A DNA stretch of 64,000 nucleotides, taken from NCBI GenBank assembly GCA_039621445.1, contig CP154956.1, positions 27,844,667-27,908,666 of the forward strand. The letters run 5' to 3'. Below the pieces are notes generated by a model, which was given only the letters and a program-made list of their open reading frames with translations, did not search any database and was not told the origin of the DNA. Shown one piece after another: positions 11,632-21,765 of this stretch; the first letter of the stretch is position 1, and every line of letters starts with the position of its first letter. This DNA comes from Euglena gracilis. Its lineage: Eukaryota; Euglenida; Euglenophyceae; Euglenales. The translations under genes and the position numbers were made by a program.

Positions 11632-12043
11632 TGTGTACCAGGCACGATCCCAGCTCTGTAGGAAACCTGCAGAGTCTGGATCCGTCACAATCTGACGGCT
11701 GTGATGAACAAAGCCTGACGATCGTGGCAGATCCTATGGGAATTAGCGACACGTATCACACGTGCTCACGTCATCTCTTTTCGTCACAGGTGGTATTCTA
11801 TTCTTCACATTCTGATTGTTTTGAAGTAAGAGGATAAACCTCTGAAAAGGACTGAACACGACTGTGAAGGAAAATCCTTACACAGCGACTTGCTTTGTGC
11901 TCTGCCTTAGCATAGGGGAATTGGGAAAAAGGGCTTTGTTACTCCAAGGATTTTTAGTCACCTAAGTAGGTGCGCACCAGGAGAAAGCGAAACAGGCTTT
12001 TCCGGGGCAAAAGGGGTCAAAGGGAAGTCCTTGGACGTACACT
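11632..12043 (+). repeat. 5' LTR of element A
   Basis: Begins TGTGTACCAGGCA and ends TTGGACGTACACT, the same ends as the otherwise different LTR of element B. Internal blocks shared with B are CACAGGTGGTATT (11,785-11,797) preceded by pyrimidines, TGTTACTCCAA (11,937-11,947) and GCGCACCA (near 11,971). I see no convincing TATA box or AATAAA. The last base is T, so the ends are TG...CT rather than TG...CA. This is supported by the target duplication on one side and the primer site starting at the next base on the other. Confidence 0.93.
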
Positions 12044-12068
12044 TGGTAGCAGATTTAGGCAACGATCC
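12044..12068 (+). other. Primer binding site of element A (initiator tRNA-Met type)
   Basis: TGGTAGCAGA follows the LTR with no spacer and is complementary to the 3' end of eukaryotic initiator tRNA-Met (...TCTGCTACCA). Further on, CGATCC (12,063-12,068) matches the complement of the tRNA T-arm GGATCG at about the right distance, suggesting priming contacts beyond the usual stretch. The assignment rests on remembered initiator tRNA ends, not on a host tRNA in this window. Confidence 0.75.
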
Positions 12069-12297
12069 TATACAGACGTTCCACACAGAGAAACTCTGTG
12101 GTTGACTGGTGGTGAGGATCGTACTGAGCCGTGAAACACGGTGAAAGTACTGTTCCTGGCCCCTAGCCAACCTTTAAGCAAGGATACAGGTCTCAGAAGG
12201 CTCTGTTCGGTAATCGCCGATACAACCTTTCTGGTCCCTGTTTCTCTGCTTATTTGTGTGAATTTTTGGGTTTTTGCCTTTTTACCCATCTCAAAAG
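12069..12297 (+). other. Untranslated leader of element A
   Basis: Noncoding leader between the primer site and gag. It holds small perfect hairpins such as CCGTG AAA CACGG near 12,131 and ends in a long T-rich stretch just before the gag ATG. Packaging and splice-donor signals would be expected here. GTGAAAGT near 12,140 and GGTAATCG near 12,210 are possible donors, but I cannot choose between them. Confidence 0.5.
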
Positions 12298-15200
12298 ATG
12301 CAGAGCACAAGCCCCAACCCCAAATTTGATTATGACTTGTTGATGAGTTCATTGAGCAATGGTGATGAAGATTGCGGGGATTGGAACGGTTCGAATGAAA
12401 CAAGTTCCAATTCCCGACCCCCCAAGCAAGAAGAAGGCAATTTGACTCATTTGTCATTGTCAAAAGGCGAAACGCCTTTATTGTTGCATGGGGTTAATGA
12501 ACCCTCTTCATCATCATTGTCATTGATTGTCCGAGATGTAGGTGGCAAAATGCCTTCCTCCATCCCGGTTCACCCATCATTGATGCGGCGAGGGGATGAA
12601 CCCCTTACACCTTTACACTTGGTTACTCATGTTACCCATGAACAAAGTGAGGGGTATTTGCCCTTTGCTCTGTTCACACCCAAAAGATCCCCGGTGGAAG
12701 CACCGGTGGGCCTTTTGGAGTGCAACTCGGTGGAAACACCGTGTTTTTTCCAACCCCACCCTCAATTTCCACCCCCCACACCATTTCACGCATTGCCGGG
12801 ATTACCCGCGGAAATTGCGGTTTTTCCTGCTTTGCCATGGAACCCAGATATGCGTCTGGTGGTACCGGAAATCTCTGGTGCCGTTTCCATTGTGGAGGAC
12901 TATGAGGAAGATTTGAGGGATAACCTCACCCCCGGTGATGTTTACCGAATTCTCGGTCAACTCCCAGCGGATCACCCGCTGAGCAAGCAAATTTTGCATG
13001 TCCACCAATGCGTTGCGGAATGCGCAACCATGCTCAACAAAGTTTTGCAGTTCGATGAGGACAATCAAAGGGTTGTCAACACCAAACTGGAATGTTGCTG
13101 GAATTATTTGCACGAAATCGGCAAATATTGCCAACACAATTTTGAAAATGCGGGGAAAGACCTTCAGCATTTTCGAGAAAGTGTTGACAGTATTTTGCGC
13201 ATCCAACTTCCACAAAATTTCCAACAAATCAGCGAAATGCTGCATGAAGCGGAAACGCGGAATGATTCCAAGTTTCTGCATGTGCAAGATGGTATAAGCC
13301 ATCTTTTTGCCAAAGTGAAATCCTGTTCAACCATGCTACTGCAATTGCAGCACCAGTTACAGCGAAATGCTGCATGAAGCGGAAACGCGGAATGATTCCA
13401 AGTTTCTGCATGTGCAAGATGGTATAAGCCATCTTTTTGCCAAAGTGAAATCCTGTTCAACCATGCTACTGCAATTGCAGCACCATTTACAAGCGCAAAA
13501 TGCCACCCCAAAATGCCGGAAATCGGTAACTTTGTTGCGGTTGAGCATTTTGCCACACTCACTACTTCTTTCCAAGAAGCCCAACAAAGGTTTTTGCATC
13601 TTTGCTCGGAAATCGAGCATTTGAAGCAATTTCAGGCGAAAGTGCAAGAAAATTTTGTTCCCCGTACGCAAATCCAGGTTTTGGAGGAACGCATTCTACA
13701 CTTGGAGCAAAAACCCTGCCATTGTGCCGCAAATCAGGACGGATTAACCACCCTGCACGCGAAAATCGCGGATTACGCACAACGGTTAAATTTCGCGCAA
13801 CAACAAATGCAAACGGACATTGGCGGTATGAATGCCACCATTGTCGGTTTGCAGGAGCGTGTTTCTGCACTTTCTAAGCGAATTCCCGACATTAGTGGTA
13901 TTCAAGCCGCTATTGGGGAATTGCAAACCCGATGCACCTTGCTGTCCACCACAGTAGCGGAAATTCGCGCACTACCCAATGTTTCGCGCGCTCGGATATC
14001 CGAGTCACCGGAATTCCGTTCATTTTACAACAAAATGCTTGGTGACAACAAGGAAACCTTGCAAGCATTTTGCACAAGTTTGATTCAACTTGAGGAATCG
14101 GTAAATCGGAATGCCCGATCCATGCAAGATGAGGTTTCACGGTTGGACGGACGAATTTCTGCGTTGTTGGAAAAGCCAACCGCGGAAAATTCGCGCACCA
14201 CCGCGGAAACCCCCACCAAGTCACCCCACCAATTGCAAATTGTCTCAAATGCAGTAAAAGCGCTTGCGGGTCAACTCCGGAATGTGGAGGAGTCCCAAAG
14301 ACAACTTGTCCAAGAACTACACTTGGTTTCCGAAAAGTTACCACACTTGGACGACTTTTCCCGGTACCGCAAACGCATTGGGCATTTGGAGACTGAGGTT
14401 GACCGTATTTGCGGCCAACTCCAGTTGGTGGAACATTTGGAAGAAACGGTGCATGACTTGTCCGCGAGTTTGGATAAAATGTCCACTCCGACACCGGTTG
14501 TGCCACCACCCACCGCGGTAAGCGCTGCGGTTGGTATTCCAAATGTCCCGGAATCGCGTTCTCAAATTACCATTGCTGGAGTAGGAATCCCTACATCCAC
14601 CGCGAATTTGGTACAACCACCCGCGAAAACGCGAATTGTACCACCTTTGCATTTGCCCACACCACAAACTCACTTTTCGCAACACATTTCCGATGAGGAA
14701 ATTGACCCCCCGCTCGAAAATCCGAGTCTCCACCAAGAAATTCAACATTCCAACCTGGTACGAGGAATGAGTCAACACCCCACACCCGGTATTGGTCATG
14801 TGTCGCATTCGCGATCATACCAACCACCAACGGGTTCTGGATTACCAGACCACTCGTCGGGTTTTCGGCGGGAAACCCGCCCCACAGGGAGAATTTCACC
14901 AAAAGTTTCGCAAATCCCGCAGGAAAATCCTGCCAACCTTGCACTTGGTGCGGGAAATCCTGCACGGGATACACATGGAGCGGAAAATCCGCGAAACGCG
15001 TTTGGTGTTAGGAATTACCCTGACCCAAACCCCTGGAATACCACCGAGGGTCAGCGGGTTACTCAGAGGGACTTCAAGGGCACCATCGCAATTGCGAACA
15101 AGGTGAAACCCCAATGGGACGGGGATCCAACCACATGGAGACAATTTTTTCGGGACTGGGAGTACTATTGGGCACTAAAGGGACCCACCCAAGACCCGAA

Positions 15201-16503
15201 TCCCGAGGTAGTCAAGATGGAATTCATCGATTGCCTACCGAGGGAGGAGCGAGAACGCGCACGCAATTTAGTGATACGTAATGGCGTATCATTTGATGAC
15301 CTGGTTGAGCAATACGCTTCAACCAACTCAAGTCTGGTCACCAGGATTACCCTGGAGAAGAAATGGCGACAATTCGCGCCATCGGATCGCAAATGGAAAT
15401 CCATTGACCTTTGGTATGCCAAATGGTTAGCACTTGCTTCCGAAGTTGATGAACTTAGCGAGAAGCAAATGCGCGAACAATTCGATGCGGTTTTGTTGCA
15501 TTTCACACCATCCCTCGTGAAGGATATCCATCGCGAGGAGTTGGCAGGGCATGAGATGACTCTTGCCCAACGTTGGAATTATGTGTCAAAGCAACTCAAG
15601 CTCACACAAGTTTTGGGACAAATACAGTCCGCTTTCCAAACGCATCCCACCGCGGGAATCCCTGCGGGTGCGGTTAACGCGTTGCAAAAATCACCCATGT
15701 CACCAAGATCACCCACCACGGGACCGAAAACGCGGAATCAGCGTTCTTCGGACCAAGGCACGGATAAACTGTGCTTTTTGTGCAACAAATCTGGTCACAT
15801 GTCTCGGGAATGCCCGAATCCCGATGCGCGAAAGCGTATTGGAAGCCCAAGGGGCTCGACCTCCTCACGGGGATCGGGTTCCTCGGCGTTTTCACGTCAA
15901 TCGGGAGTTTCACGTTCTTCGGAGAACCGCTTTAGCGGTAGTAGGCCCAAGTCACCATCGCGTGATGGTCGGGAAACCCGTCCCTCTCGCGGTCGGTCAC
16001 CTGGACCCCCTACCCGAAAACGGGATTTCAATCGCGACCCTTCACGATCTCGTTCGCGAAGTGGATCATCCTCTTCGCGCGAGTCACCGGGGAAACCCCG
16101 GTACACCGGTCATGGTCGACGGGAAACCCGTTCGCCACGACGGTTTGACGGAAGAACGGAATACCGTTCCCCCCGTTATGCGGAATCCTGCCACAAATCC
16201 CGTTGTTCACATTGCGGTTCCAAAGACCACCACTCATCCAAATGTCCCAGATCTCGTTCCCCCCGGCCCGGCTACGGAAATCGCGGTAAGCGCCGCGATG
16301 ACCGTGGTTACTCCTCCAACCGGCAAAAGGTCGGTTTCAAGATATCTTGTTTGGAGGAGGACACCCCGGCTTCGGGCAGGGAGGGGGATGAGACCTCGGA
16401 CGGGGAATTTAATGAGGCCCGAATGGCGGTGCGCTCATTAAATTCCATCTATTCCACCAAAAAGTCCGTTGCCGGCTATGCGGCCGGTTCGGACTTGGAG
16501 TAG
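12298..16503 (+). pseudogene. gag: gag of element A, interrupted by a tandem duplication
   Basis: Gag forms the particle and binds the genome. The start at 12,298 (MQSTSPNP) is chosen because B starts the same way (MQSKTP) at 33,619 after the same T-rich leader. The first 900 residues are largely helical, Gln- and Glu-rich. A capsid-like region with WDGDPTTWRQFFRDWEYYW lies near 15,112-15,610. Two CCHC knuckles follow: CFLCNKSGHMSREC at 15,772 and CSHCGSKDHHSSKC at 16,204, separated by an Arg/Ser-rich stretch. A 130-bp duplication (13,231-13,490) puts a TGA at 13,375-13,377, and a one-base change in a C run near 13,505 returns the frame at 13,513. It ends in UAG at 16,501, the presumed readthrough stop. 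Without the duplication it would be about 1,360 residues, very long for a Gag. Confidence 0.88.
13231..13490 (+). repeat. 130-bp tandem duplication inside gag of A
   Basis: The segment starting AGCGAAATGCTGCATGAAGC at 13,231 is repeated from 13,361 with almost no change. It is absent from B. The breakpoints lie in similar short sequences (AGCGAAATGC and AAGCGCAAAATGC), so slippage between short repeats is likely. Because 130 is not a multiple of three, it breaks the frame. Confidence 0.9.
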
Positions 16504-16586
16504 GGGAGCCCGAGGTCCGAGGGCACGGACCTCTGGGCTGATGAACAGATGGAGGTAAGACCTGATCAACCTTACCCCCCCTGCCC
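16501..16586 (+). promoter_or_regulatory. gag-pol stop-codon readthrough signal (element A)
   Basis: The gag UAG (16,501-16,503) is followed in the same frame by pol with no other stop. Three bases on, AGCCCGAGGTCCG (16,507-16,519) pairs with CGGACCTC, a bulged T and GGGCT (16,526-16,539) around the six-base loop AGGGCA. GGGCA of that loop can pair with TGCCC at 16,582-16,586, giving a pseudoknot. This resembles the arrangement that lets gammaretroviruses read through the gag UAG. The same structure with the same 57-base offset is in B at 37,721. Confidence 0.8.
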
Positions 16587-19500
16587 ATCCGCCTTCACGG
16601 TCAGTACCCGGAATTATTTCGGGTCCCCTACCACCCACTCCACATTTCCGCTCGGAATGCTGAGCAAAGTAGGAAAGGGTTCATGGGAGAGCTGGCATGC
16701 AAACGTATTTCCGCCAGACCCTTCACTTTGCGTACCACCAATGGAATTACTCGTCCAAGCGGAAATCCGCATCCAAAATTTCTCCACTAAAGTTAAAATT
16801 CTCATTGACACTGGTTGTCGCATTGCACTGCTCTTTCGGTTGGGGTTGATACCGACCCCGCTCTTGGTAAGCGCCAAGAAACCGATCAAAATTACAACCG
16901 CGGATAACACCCCCATGTGTGGTGGTGATTTGGGATGTGTGCTCGAGATACTCTTGCCCATCATTCCGAAGCATCACTCACAACCCCCACAATTACAACA
17001 TTTCACCAATATTTGGGGTTACGAGTCCGGAATTCACGGGTCTGACGTAATTTTGGGATACCCATTTTTACGCCAGTACCGATTGGTTGTGGATTGCCAC
17101 TCCCACGGTTTGCGCACAGCACCCACCACTTCATTGACACCCAAACCACCATCACCGTTGACATCCGCCATGATGACCACCACTTTTCCAACACCGTTAC
17201 CCACAATGGCAACACCGTTATCCACCACACCAACAACCGTTTTCCACACCCGGGGTACGGAGAAAGCCTCCCCCCTGCCCAATGACACACCAACATGCGT
17301 TCCACATGAGGCAGGGCAAGCGAGTAGCGGTACCCCCGCCGTTTCACTGGGTTACAAGACGAAAGCCCAAAGGCCTGAAGATATATCGGTGTCGAGTAGT
17401 CGCCCAGCCACACCACCACTCCGTTACCCACCAGTTGTGCCGAATCCAGGCACACCTGTACAAGACTCACCGGCTAATGCCATCGACACCCACGTACACG
17501 CACACCCGTCACACCACTACACTTCCTTCCAATGTGTGCACTGCAGGAGAATTTCCACCCAATCGGATTTCGATTGTGGATGTTTAGTTGAAAATCCGAC
17601 ACTAATCGCAATTCCGAATACGGAATCCACACCCCAGGATACACTTGGTTGTAACCCGCAATGCGCGGAGATACACCGAGTACTCCAACAACGCGGAATA
17701 ACCTCGTTGTTCGGAAACGCGAAAAGCGTCATGCCTAATCACCATCCCAAGTACACTTGGTATGAATTTGATGCGGGATGGGGAAATCCCCAACCTGTCC
17801 AAACTCCCTTGGGATTACCCCTTGAGGTAGTGGAAGACAACCGGCATGTTTGTGAATCCATTCATTGTGTTTCTTCTCTCCAACCCGGAAATCGGGTGCA
17901 TGAATACATGAAACGCGTATGGAATGCTTTCAATTTTGGTCAATATCGCATTTTGGAACGATGGTTTTCCAAAATCGCGACATTGGCTGATTCTTTTGAT
18001 TTGGCATTGGAAATCGATGCCTTTTCATCCAATGCACATGCCCGTTTGCCACGTCATTGGTCACAACACTCCAACGCATTTGATAAATTTTGGGGTGACA
18101 CGGTGTTATGGATGCACCCTCCCCCAAAACTTATCGAATGTGCGGTTGAGAAAATTCTGCGGGATGAAGCCCGTGGAGTTATTCTCATACCCATCATTCC
18201 GGAAGCGGAATGGTTCACCCAACTATCATATGTATGTTTTTATTGGTGGGATTTACCCACTACTGTACCGATTTTTGAGGATTTTTGTGGTAAAATATTA
18301 CCACCCTTGCAAGGAATCATTTTTCGGGTAGGTTTCTTCGATGCATTCGGAATGTCCGAATTCGCGGTGCCGAGGAAGCTCGGTAGCCCCAGGGATACCC
18401 TGGCGGTTTCCGCAGTCATCGAGAGTGCAGGTCAGCATCCTAAGTCAGCCGAATTCTGTTCGCGGATTACCCGCGAATTTCACGGTGTGCTGGAAAATCC
18501 AGTATACGCGTGCGACATCGACCCCGGGATACGCGGTCCGTTCGGTGTTTGTAAGATCGAGCTTAAGGATGGAGCCAAGCCAATGCACCGGAAATTTTTT
18601 CGTTGTTCGGGAGAACGCGAACAAGCTCTCAATGAAATGATTGAGAAGCTTATTCAGCGCAAGTGGATTGTACCCTCGAAAAGCGAGTGGACATCCCAGG
18701 CATTCGTTGTTCCTAAACCCCCAGACCCCTCAGGTCAGAAGAAATGGAGGCTGGTGCTGGATTACCGGTACCTGAACTCCCAAACAAGGGATGATCCCTT
18801 CCCGCTCCCGCTGATCGAGGATTTGATGACCAAACAATCGGAAAACCGGTTGTCGTCAATTTTCGATCTGGAGGACGGTTTTCACCAAATGCACTTACAC
18901 CCTGACTCCCAACCATACACGGCATTCGTGACATCCAAGGGTGTGTACCAATGGACGGTACTCCCCATGGGTGTTAAGAATGGCCCAGCCATGTTTCAGC
19001 GCATGATACAATGGGTTCTACGCGATTTACCGTTTGCCATTGTGTACATTGATGATGTGCTGGTGGGAACACCACCACCATCCGCAAAATCGAGCGAAGA
19101 TATCCTCGTCACACATTTCCACCATGTTTGCGCGGTATTAGCCGCTTTTCAAAAACATGTGCTTTTCGCGAAAGGCGCGAAAATGCATTTGTTTCGGATT
19201 CTCATAAAATTTTGCGGTCACATCCTCAGCAATGGACAGCGGAAAGCCGCTCCGAGTAAACTCGAAGCCATTAAGAAATGGACCCCTGAGGTAATCAAAA
19301 CGATTACTCACCTCAAAGGATTTTTGGGATTAGCCCAATATTACGCGATATATATGAGGGCCTTCGCGAAAATCGCGGTGCCCCTCACCAAACAGCTCAA
19401 AAACCGGGCTGTTGACAACACCAAAGTCATTTGGGATGACCAAATGCGCGAGGCCATTGAGAAAATCAAGGTTTTGCTTTTGGAGAATGTTGTCCTCGAA

Positions 19501-21603
19501 ATCGCGGACCCATACAAACCATATGTACTGGAAGTCGACAGCAGCGATTACGCTGTTGGCGGAGTTCTTAGCCAGCATAATGCGGCGAATGAGCTCCGAC
19601 CTGTGGCTTTCTTCAGCAGAAAGTTACAGGGCGACGACGGAAAAGGTCAAGTCAAGTGGAGTATACGCGAGAAGGAAACCTACGCAATCGTGCTTATACT
19701 CCAGAAAATCCGAAGCTGGGTAGCCAGCAGCCTCGTCCAGATCCTCGTCAAGACCGACCATGAGAGCCTACAACACTGGTACACCGAGGATTTGAACAAG
19801 GCCATGTCATCGGTCGGAAGGCGATGCAGATGGCATGAGTTCTTGAGTCAATTCAACCTTGTGGTTATTTATACCCCTGGACACACACAAAAAGTAGCGG
19901 ATCCGCTCAGTCGGGCCCCTTGGTATTACCCTGGGAACCCGGATGAGGGAGACGCGACTTTTCATGGAAGTCAGGAAGCTGACGAATACGCACGTCGAAA
20001 CGACGCTGCGGATAATCTTTTGGATTCTTTTCCCGTTTCACAACTATTCCTGATCGCACCAGTGCGCGGAAGGCGCCGACGTGGAAGCACGTCCGGACCC
20101 CGGCGTATTACGCGCACGGAGTCCCCTTCCCCACTGTTCTTTCGCGAATGGGATTATAGTCGTGACCCGGTGTATGACACCATTGTCACCAGACTTCGTA
20201 ATGGCGAAGTGCTGGACAATTACACTCTTTCACCTTTACGGTTGGTTTTTCGCAATGAATCGGGTTACAAATATTGTATCCCCCAGGACCTGGTTGATGA
20301 TGTGATTTTGTGTTATCACAACCACGGTCACCCTGGGGCCCCCAAACTTCTTTCGTTGGTGGGCCGCAGGTATTGCACAACCCTGAGCGAGAAAGAGCTT
20401 TACTCACGCTGTTTGCGAATAGCGCAACGGTGCCAAATTTGTCAAGCGGTAAAACCCCGCAGAGGTACCCCCCCTGGTACGATGGACTTTTTCCCCGTAC
20501 CCCCTGACATTTTTACATCCCTCTGCATGGATTTTCTGGAATTAGAACCGTGCAACGGAACGGACGACAGAATTTACGATTACGTTTTTGTTGTCGTCTG
20601 CAGGCTGAGTGGGTACATTGTAGCCATTCCATGCCAGAAGTCAGGGTTGACTGCCCAAAGTTTGGCAACTATATTTTTGGAGAAATGCATTTGCTTAATG
20701 GGTTTACCAAATGAAATCGTGAGTGATCAAGACCATTTGATTTCTTCAAGGGTTTTTACCACTTTGTGCGGTTTACTCGGAATCGAGCAACATTTTTCCA
20801 TTATATACCGACCCAAAGGCAATGGTAGAGCCGAGGCAGCCGTGAAATCCGTCGTGAATATGCTTCGCCTTTCACTGGCTGACTCGCGCAGCAACTGGAT
20901 ATCAGTTCTACCATGGTCTTTGTTTTATATCAATACCCTACCAGGGTTGGTTTTGCCTCACTCCCCCTATAAATTAGTTTTCGGACGGGACCCTCCGGCC
21001 ATAGGGGATGTCCCTTCGGAGAGACCCGCCCGAACGAGTGTCAGTTGCGAGACCTGGTTTGCGGAAGTAGAAAATCTACGTTCTGCAGTCCAGAAGCGCG
21101 TGACTGATATTCATGCAACCAAACGGAAATCGTTTTTGCAGAATTTCAAGTCACCTGTGTATAGTCCCGGTGACCGCGTGTGGGTGCGGAATAGCCGCAC
21201 TCGCATGCAGTCTTCCAAGCTGGACCCCCTCTGGCTCGGCCCCTGCGAAATCCTAGAAAGACTAGGTACCAGCGGGCGTTACAAGGTTGCATTACCGAAT
21301 GGTGTTGAGGACGTTCATATGGACGACTTCAAACCATACCTGTCGCCACCGGATGGGAAACCCATCCCGTGTTTGCACTTCAAACCCCGTTCCAGATTAC
21401 CTGAGACGGACGACTTTGTAGTCGATAAAATTATCGATCACAAAATCGACAAAGGTATGCACCTTTGGAAGGTCCGCTGGAGAGGGTATGGGCCCGAGGA
21501 GGACACTTGGGAGCCAGCAACCAGTTTTGTTGGGTATGTCCAGCAAGATTGGAAGCTGTGGAACAAGAAGCATAACATTGATGTTTCCATGACAAGTTTT
21601 TGA
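16549..21603 (+). CDS. pol: Pol polyprotein of element A: protease, RT, RNase H, integrase, chromodomain
   Basis: A 1,684-codon open frame, in frame with gag across one UAG, so it is probably made as Gag-Pol by readthrough; the ATG at 16,549 is only the first Met. Counting from it: aspartic protease DTG at residues 87-89; a Pro/Thr-rich, poorly conserved stretch at about 160-560; reverse transcriptase with YIDD at 833-836 preceded by WRLVLDYRYLNSQ and FDLEDGFHQM; RNase H from Asp 997 to ADPLSRAPW; integrase zinc finger (H1257, H1261, C1295, C1298); catalytic D1328, D1393 and E1429 (35-residue spacing); and a C-terminal chromodomain from about 1621 (VVDKII, WKVRWRGYGPEEDTWEP). Chromodomains steer integration to marked chromatin. 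All catalytic residues are present, so this copy may still be active. Confidence 0.95.
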   Translation: MEVRPDQPYPPCPSAFTVSTRNYFGSPTTHSTFPLGMLSKVGKGSWESWHANVFPPDPSLCVPPMELLVQAEIRIQNFSTKVKILIDTGCRIALLFRLGLIPTPLLVSAKKPIKITTADNTPMCGGDLGCVLEILLPIIPKHHSQPPQLQHFTNIWGYESGIHGSDVILGYPFLRQYRLVVDCHSHGLRTAPTTSLTPKPPSPLTSAMMTTTFPTPLPTMATPLSTTPTTVFHTRGTEKASPLPNDTPTCVPHEAGQASSGTPAVSLGYKTKAQRPEDISVSSSRPATPPLRYPPVVPNPGTPVQDSPANAIDTHVHAHPSHHYTSFQCVHCRRISTQSDFDCGCLVENPTLIAIPNTESTPQDTLGCNPQCAEIHRVLQQRGITSLFGNAKSVMPNHHPKYTWYEFDAGWGNPQPVQTPLGLPLEVVEDNRHVCESIHCVSSLQPGNRVHEYMKRVWNAFNFGQYRILERWFSKIATLADSFDLALEIDAFSSNAHARLPRHWSQHSNAFDKFWGDTVLWMHPPPKLIECAVEKILRDEARGVILIPIIPEAEWFTQLSYVCFYWWDLPTTVPIFEDFCGKILPPLQGIIFRVGFFDAFGMSEFAVPRKLGSPRDTLAVSAVIESAGQHPKSAEFCSRITREFHGVLENPVYACDIDPGIRGPFGVCKIELKDGAKPMHRKFFRCSGEREQALNEMIEKLIQRKWIVPSKSEWTSQAFVVPKPPDPSGQKKWRLVLDYRYLNSQTRDDPFPLPLIEDLMTKQSENRLSSIFDLEDGFHQMHLHPDSQPYTAFVTSKGVYQWTVLPMGVKNGPAMFQRMIQWVLRDLPFAIVYIDDVLVGTPPPSAKSSEDILVTHFHHVCAVLAAFQKHVLFAKGAKMHLFRILIKFCGHILSNGQRKAAPSKLEAIKKWTPEVIKTITHLKGFLGLAQYYAIYMRAFAKIAVPLTKQLKNRAVDNTKVIWDDQMREAIEKIKVLLLENVVLEIADPYKPYVLEVDSSDYAVGGVLSQHNAANELRPVAFFSRKLQGDDGKGQVKWSIREKETYAIVLILQKIRSWVASSLVQILVKTDHESLQHWYTEDLNKAMSSVGRRCRWHEFLSQFNLVVIYTPGHTQKVADPLSRAPWYYPGNPDEGDATFHGSQEADEYARRNDAADNLLDSFPVSQLFLIAPVRGRRRRGSTSGPRRITRTESPSPLFFREWDYSRDPVYDTIVTRLRNGEVLDNYTLSPLRLVFRNESGYKYCIPQDLVDDVILCYHNHGHPGAPKLLSLVGRRYCTTLSEKELYSRCLRIAQRCQICQAVKPRRGTPPGTMDFFPVPPDIFTSLCMDFLELEPCNGTDDRIYDYVFVVVCRLSGYIVAIPCQKSGLTAQSLATIFLEKCICLMGLPNEIVSDQDHLISSRVFTTLCGLLGIEQHFSIIYRPKGNGRAEAAVKSVVNMLRLSLADSRSNWISVLPWSLFYINTLPGLVLPHSPYKLVFGRDPPAIGDVPSERPARTSVSCETWFAEVENLRSAVQKRVTDIHATKRKSFLQNFKSPVYSPGDRVWVRNSRTRMQSSKLDPLWLGPCEILERLGTSGRYKVALPNGVEDVHMDDFKPYLSPPDGKPIPCLHFKPRSRLPETDDFVVDKIIDHKIDKGMHLWKVRWRGYGPEEDTWEPATSFVGYVQQDWKLWNKKHNIDVSMTSF

Positions 21604-21765
21604 GAACACATGGGAAACCCATGTTGTTTTCTCTTCTTTTTATCATTGATTCTTATCATTCTTTCTTTCCGCAGACTTTTTAGCAAATAATACTCAAGCG
21701 GTTACCCTTACCAACTTACAACCACCAAACCAAACCATCCCACCGTACCGACCCCGGGCGGTATC
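21604..21765 (+). promoter_or_regulatory. Splice-acceptor-like tract before ORF3 (element A)
   Basis: Directly after the pol stop lies a long pyrimidine run (TTTTCTCTTCTTTTTATC, then TTCTTTCTTTCCGCAG) ending in AG at 21,673-21,674, 92 bases before the ORF3 ATG. Element B has the same arrangement at 43,155-43,219. This is how retroviruses place the acceptor for the spliced env message, so ORF3 is probably expressed from a spliced RNA. The donor has not been identified. Confidence 0.6.
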
